Shown piece by piece: positions 6,678 to 10,063 of a stretch of DNA of 10,063 nt. Below the pieces are notes generated by a model. The model was not told where the DNA came from. It saw only the letters and a list, made by a program, of their open reading frames with translations, and did no database searches. How positions within the stretch are numbered: position 1 is the first letter of the stretch; each line of letters begins with the position of its first letter. Origin of the DNA: Planctomycetota bacterium (GTDB taxonomy: Bacteria > Planctomycetota > B143-G9); assembly GCA_003644275.1 (NCBI GenBank), contig QNBY01000026.1, positions 1 to 10,063 on the forward strand, written 5' to 3'. The position numbers and the translations under genes are program-made.

Positions 6678-7844
6678 ATGCAAGACATAAGGAACTTCCT
6701 GGAACGGTTGGGCGAAACGCTCTCGTGGACGATAGGGGGCTTTCCGCTCTGGCGCATGCTGGTGATCGCCCTCATCCTCGCGGTCATGCTCCTCGCGAAG
6801 AGGCTCACGGCGAAGCTCGTCTCCCGCGCCCTGATGAAGCTGGTGAGCAAGACCAAGACGAAGCTGGACGACTACCTGCTCGAGGCGATGGACAAGCCGC
6901 TCCAGATGCTCATCATCGTGGGAGGGCTACATCTCGCGGCGGTCCTGCTTCCGTGGGTGAACTGGATAACCACCATCGGCCCCGGCGGCGCGGAGGTGCC
7001 CGACACCGAGAGGATAATCCTCATAACGGGCAAGCTCGCCGCCGTCTTCGCGATCTTCTACACCTGGATCGGGGCCTACTTCGCCTGGGTGCTGGTGGAC
7101 AGGCTCGCCGCCTACGGCGTGGAGACCATACGCGAGAGGAACGTCCGTTTCGATCCCACCATCGTCGTAACTCTCCGGAAGTTCCTGAAGGTGGTGGTGG
7201 TGGCGATAGCCGGGGCGATGACGCTCGACAGGATGGGGCAGGACGTCGGGATGATCCTCGCCTCGTTCACCGTGGTGGGCGCGGCGGCGGCCTTCGCGGC
7301 GAGGGACACCATAGCCAACGTGTTCGCCGCCATAGTGCTGAGCCTGGACCGCCCCTTCTCCCTCGGCGACTGGGTGGTAATAGGCAACATAGAGGGCACG
7401 GTGGAGGAGCTCGGGATGCGCTCCACCAAGGTCAGGACCTTCGCGAAATCGGTGGTGCACATTCCGAACAACCAGCTCATGAACATGAGCATAGAGAACA
7501 TGAGCGCCCGGCCGAGGCAGCGGGTGAAGGCCTACATCGGCGTCACCTACGACAGCCCGCCGGAGAAGGTGGAGGCTCTGGTCGAGGGCATAAAGGAGAT
7601 AATCCGAACCAACCCGAACACCTTCAAGGACTACTATCAGGTGTGGTTCACCGAGTTCGCCGATTCGAGCCTTCAGATAATGCTCTACTTCTACATCGAA
7701 TCGCGCGAATGGGAGGACTTCCTGCGGGAGAGGCAGAGGATATTCCTGGACATAATGAAGCTCGTCCAGTCGCTGGGGCTCGAATTCGCCTTCCCGACCC
7801 AGACCATCTTCCTGCATCAGGAGGAGGAAGAGAAAGGACAGTAG
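6678..7844 (+). CDS. MscS-family mechanosensitive ion channel
   Basis: A 388-aa inner-membrane protein expected to open under membrane tension and release solutes during osmotic downshock. Five hydrophobic segments are visible at residues about 24-41, 74-94, 113-140, 163-183 and 190-223. The last is the Gly/Ala-rich pore helix (ASFTVVGAAAAFAARDTIANVFAA). It is followed by the family's beta domain signature, RPFSLGDWVVIGNIEGTVEELGMRST at residues 225-250, with the IPNN motif at 262-265, and a C-terminal alpha/beta domain ending with a short acidic tail (EEEEKGQ). With five membrane segments it is larger than E. coli MscS (three) and closer in layout to YnaI-type members. Catalysis is not expected. 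The ATG at 6678 has a perfect AGGAGGTG ribosome site. It is divergent from the FHA gene, and its stop is 1 nt from that of the converging kinase gene. Confidence 0.95.
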   Translation: MQDIRNFLERLGETLSWTIGGFPLWRMLVIALILAVMLLAKRLTAKLVSRALMKLVSKTKTKLDDYLLEAMDKPLQMLIIVGGLHLAAVLLPWVNWITTIGPGGAEVPDTERIILITGKLAAVFAIFYTWIGAYFAWVLVDRLAAYGVETIRERNVRFDPTIVVTLRKFLKVVVVAIAGAMTLDRMGQDVGMILASFTVVGAAAAFAARDTIANVFAAIVLSLDRPFSLGDWVVIGNIEGTVEELGMRSTKVRTFAKSVVHIPNNQLMNMSIENMSARPRQRVKAYIGVTYDSPPEKVEALVEGIKEIIRTNPNTFKDYYQVWFTEFADSSLQIMLYFYIESREWEDFLRERQRIFLDIMKLVQSLGLEFAFPTQTIFLHQEEEEKGQ

Positions 7845-7845
7845 C

Positions 7846-10063
7846 TCAGGCGGGGCCGTTTCCCTCGAGACGGGGTTCGAGGGGAACCGTGACGGTGAAG
7901 ACGGCTCCCTTGCCGGGACCGTCGGAGTGGGCGGAGAGCGAGCCTCCCATCGCCTTCAGCAGGTTGGAAGACGAATGCAGGCCGAAGCCGGAGCCGCCCC
8001 GGTCGCGCTTTGTGGTGTAGCCGAAGCTGAAGAGGTTGGCGAGCACTTCCTCCGTCATTCCTATGCCAGTGTCGCTGACCGTTATGGTCACCTGCGAGCC
8101 GTCCCGCGACGGGGCCACGCCCACCGTTATCTCTTTCCTGGCCTCGGGGCCCGCCATGTCTATGGCCTCCACCGCGTTCTTGATGAGGTTCACCAGCACC
8201 TGCAGCAGTTTGTTCTTCTCCACCTTTATGGGCGGTATGTCGGCGAAGCGGTAGGTAACCACGATGCCGCGCTTCTCCATCACCTCGCGGTTCATCTCGA
8301 CGGCGTCGAGGATGAGGTCCGTGACCTTCACTTCCTCGATTATGCCGCGGATGGACGCGATGGACTGCTGCAACGAGATTATCTCCGAGATGTGGGACAG
8401 CTTGCCGGCTATGAACTCCACGTTGGAGCGCAGGCGCTCACGCGAGGACTCCACCGCGCGGGCGAGCATGGCGACGTAACGCTGGATGGAGTCCTGGGAA
8501 TCCGGCGCGCCGGACTGTTTCTCCGCCAGGAGGCTGAGGCGCTCCGGCACCTTCTCCCGTTCGAGAAGGTCGGTGAGCTCTTTCAGCCTTATGCCTATGG
8601 AGTTGACTGCGTTGCCGATGTTGTGAAGGACCTCGGAGGCGACCACGGCCATACCCGCTCGGTGCGCGTGGTCTATGAGCTGCTGCTGCGTTCGCTTCAG
8701 TTCTTCCTCGTGCTCGCGCAGGATGTATTCGGTCTCCCTCCGCAGGGCGGCAAGTTCGGAGCGGAGCCGACGGGCCTCGGACAGGTCCAGCAGCAGGAAT
8801 TCCGCCATGTCGCGCTTCCTCTCGTCCACCCAGGCGCAGGAGACGAGGGCGTGCACCTGCGATCCGTCGAATGCGCTGAAGGACACCTCGACGGGCTCGT
8901 TCAGCGGAGCGCCCTCGAGGAAATCGGCGAGGCCGGGCGAGGAGCGGTCCTCGAGGCGCAGGTCGGTGAAGAAGTTCACGCCTATCAGCTCGTCGCTCGC
9001 CGGATATCGGAAGAGCCTCGCGGCGGCCGGGTTGCATTCGAGTATGTTGCCCGCGCAGTCCATCCGCACCACTCCTTCGAGCAGGCGGTCTACGAACTTC
9101 CGGGCGGCGAGCCCGTACTCGCGCACCTGGTTCTTTATCTCGAGGACCTGCCGCTCGAACTCGTCGCTCTTTTTGAGGAGCGACGTCCTCAGTTCCTCCT
9201 CGCGGGTTACTTCCTTGACGATGCGGATGACGTGGTCCTCGTAGTTCAGCGCCACCTTTCTCTGGAGCACCGACACCTTCACGAGGGTGCCGTCCGCCCG
9301 CTTGAGGAAGGTCCCGTCGGGCTCGGAGACGAAGAGGTCGGCGGCCTTCATCTTGAGAAGCTCGCCCTCCGCGTAGCCGGAGAGAGCGCATATGGAGGGG
9401 TTGCACTCCACCACCACGCCGTCCTCGCGCGAGAGGAGGTAACCCTCGGGCATCGCGGAGATGAGCTCCCGTGTCTTATCGAGCAGGTAGCGATAGCTGG
9501 AGCTGCTCTCGGCGGCGAGATGCTCCCGGCGGCGTATATCCGACGCGAATGAAGCGAGTTCCTCCCAGGGCCGCCGGAATTCCTCGGACAGCGAAGCGGG
9601 CGGTTCCGGCATGTCCCCGTACAGCCGGAGCGTCTCGACGGCGGCGGACAGGTCGTTCAAGCCGGAGCGCACCGTCTTGTACACGGCCGCGCCGAGAGCG
9701 GTGAACAGCAGGAACAGGAAGAGGCCCAGCAAGAGCACCACCGCGCGCTGGGCGGACACCGGCCCGTCGAGTCTCTTGGCGTCGTAAAGCACCCCGAGGG
9801 TGAGCTCGCCGGAGTCGAGCGGCTTGCAGAACAGCACGGCATCCCCGTTCGGGAACGCGAACCTCCGGGGAAAGGCGGGAGAGGATGTCGCCGCCAGCAC
9901 GAGCGATTCCAGCCCCTTCCCGCCCGAAGGGAAGGCGGGAGCCGATTCGGAAGGCGGGCGGGTGGAGCGGGCGAACCAGCACGCGCCGGAAGCCTTGTCC
10001 ACCACGAGGAAACCGAGGGCGTCGGTCAGGAAGACAGTCGTCTCGGACATGCCGGAGGCGAGG
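7846..10063 (-). CDS. PAS-domain sensor histidine kinase (HNIGN type), probably 5'-truncated
   Basis: A membrane sensor kinase that would autophosphorylate and pass the phosphate to a response regulator not seen here. Counting from the first ATG in the window (10050), residues 1-102 look like an extracytoplasmic sensor domain. A membrane helix follows at 103-124, then a linker, PAS 1 (about 190-285, ECNPS), PAS 2 (about 318-425, ECNPA) and a coiled coil (about 427-462). The dimerisation/phosphotransfer region has phosphoacceptor His476 in VLHNIGNAVNS, and the ATPase domain has an N box (NLIKNAVEAID, 621-631), G1 (DTGIGM, 660-665) and G2 (GSGFGL, 686-691). The frame stays open to the window edge, no ribosome site precedes the ATG at 10050, and no first membrane helix is present, so the true start probably lies beyond the edge. 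It has no receiver domain. Confidence 0.94.
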   Translation of the reverse strand, partial: LASGMSETTVFLTDALGFLVVDKASGACWFARSTRPPSESAPAFPSGGKGLESLVLAATSSPAFPRRFAFPNGDAVLFCKPLDSGELTLGVLYDAKRLDGPVSAQRAVVLLLGLFLFLLFTALGAAVYKTVRSGLNDLSAAVETLRLYGDMPEPPASLSEEFRRPWEELASFASDIRRREHLAAESSSSYRYLLDKTRELISAMPEGYLLSREDGVVVECNPSICALSGYAEGELLKMKAADLFVSEPDGTFLKRADGTLVKVSVLQRKVALNYEDHVIRIVKEVTREEELRTSLLKKSDEFERQVLEIKNQVREYGLAARKFVDRLLEGVVRMDCAGNILECNPAAARLFRYPASDELIGVNFFTDLRLEDRSSPGLADFLEGAPLNEPVEVSFSAFDGSQVHALVSCAWVDERKRDMAEFLLLDLSEARRLRSELAALRRETEYILREHEEELKRTQQQLIDHAHRAGMAVVASEVLHNIGNAVNSIGIRLKELTDLLEREKVPERLSLLAEKQSGAPDSQDSIQRYVAMLARAVESSRERLRSNVEFIAGKLSHISEIISLQQSIASIRGIIEEVKVTDLILDAVEMNREVMEKRGIVVTYRFADIPPIKVEKNKLLQVLVNLIKNAVEAIDMAGPEARKEITVGVAPSRDGSQVTITVSDTGIGMTEEVLANLFSFGYTTKRDRGGSGFGLHSSSNLLKAMGGSLSAHSDGPGKGAVFTVTVPLEPRLEGNGPA
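7858..7887. terminator. 11-bp hairpin beside the convergent MscS/kinase junction
   Basis: GTTTCCCTCGA (7858-7868) pairs with TCGAGGGGAAC (7877-7887) with one G-T wobble and an 8-nt loop. It begins 14 nt after the channel stop codon and lies within the last codons of the kinase gene. No T-run follows on either strand, so it does not look like a classic intrinsic terminator, but it could mark the 3' end of the channel message or block exonucleases. Confidence 0.4.

Noticed and set aside
5686..6690. A 334-codon plus-strand open frame with GHVHE repeats
   Set aside because: The repeats are the shadow of the FHA linker repeats read in the opposite direction; the frame crosses the divergent promoter region.
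7927..9552. A 541-codon open frame on the plus strand
   Set aside because: It is antisense to the sensor kinase, whose motifs are clear; the translation is His/Val/Leu-rich without domains and has no ribosome site.
1..10063. tRNA, rRNA, CRISPR array, insertion sequence or attachment site
   Set aside because: I saw no cloverleaf, regularly spaced direct repeats with unique spacers, transposase motifs or terminal inverted repeats. The only tandem repeats are protein-coding.

Overview
The window comes from a GC-rich bacterial genome. It appears Gram-negative in type, with an Sec/lipoprotein signal, an MscS channel and a PAS-type sensor kinase. Six CDSs are on the plus or minus strand with almost no non-coding DNA, plus a seventh that runs off the right edge. 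Isoleucine ATA and arginine AGG codons are frequent despite the high GC, in all genes alike, so I see no sign that any gene is a recent import. I cannot name the species from the sequence; an uncultured or little-studied lineage is possible.

Left part (1-3124, plus strand): the lower end of a histidine-utilisation operon. It holds the 3' two-thirds of hutI (imidazolonepropionase), a stand-alone formimidoyltetrahydrofolate cyclodeaminase (fchA type) that overlaps hutI by 14 nt and uses a TTG start, and a complete hutU (urocanase). Together these cover urocanate -> imidazolonepropionate -> formiminoglutamate, followed by recovery of the formimino carbon onto folate. Histidase and the formimidoyltransferase would have to lie outside the window.

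Middle (3149-5436, plus strand): two envelope proteins follow hutU with gaps of 24 and 29 nt and may be co-transcribed with it. One is a 512-aa membrane-anchored protein of unknown function. The other is a 239-aa putative lipoprotein with two tandem beta-sandwich-like repeats. Neither has an obvious role in histidine breakdown.

Right part (5440-10063): a minus-strand gene for a protein with two FHA domains joined by a linker carrying five copies of an EAT-[SA]-F-[VI]-DMS motif; a divergently read MscS-family channel; and, converging on it, a sensor histidine kinase with two PAS domains and an HNIGN-type phosphoacceptor site, whose N-terminus lies beyond the right edge. The roughly 100-bp gap at 6577-6677 is the only clear divergent promoter region. 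Both convergent gene pairs are separated by only 3 and 1 nt, and a hairpin sits at each junction.

The most interesting item is the FHA protein. Its repeated threonine motifs resemble in layout the phosphorylated self-ligands of GarA/OdhI-type FHA proteins, but in five copies between two FHA domains.
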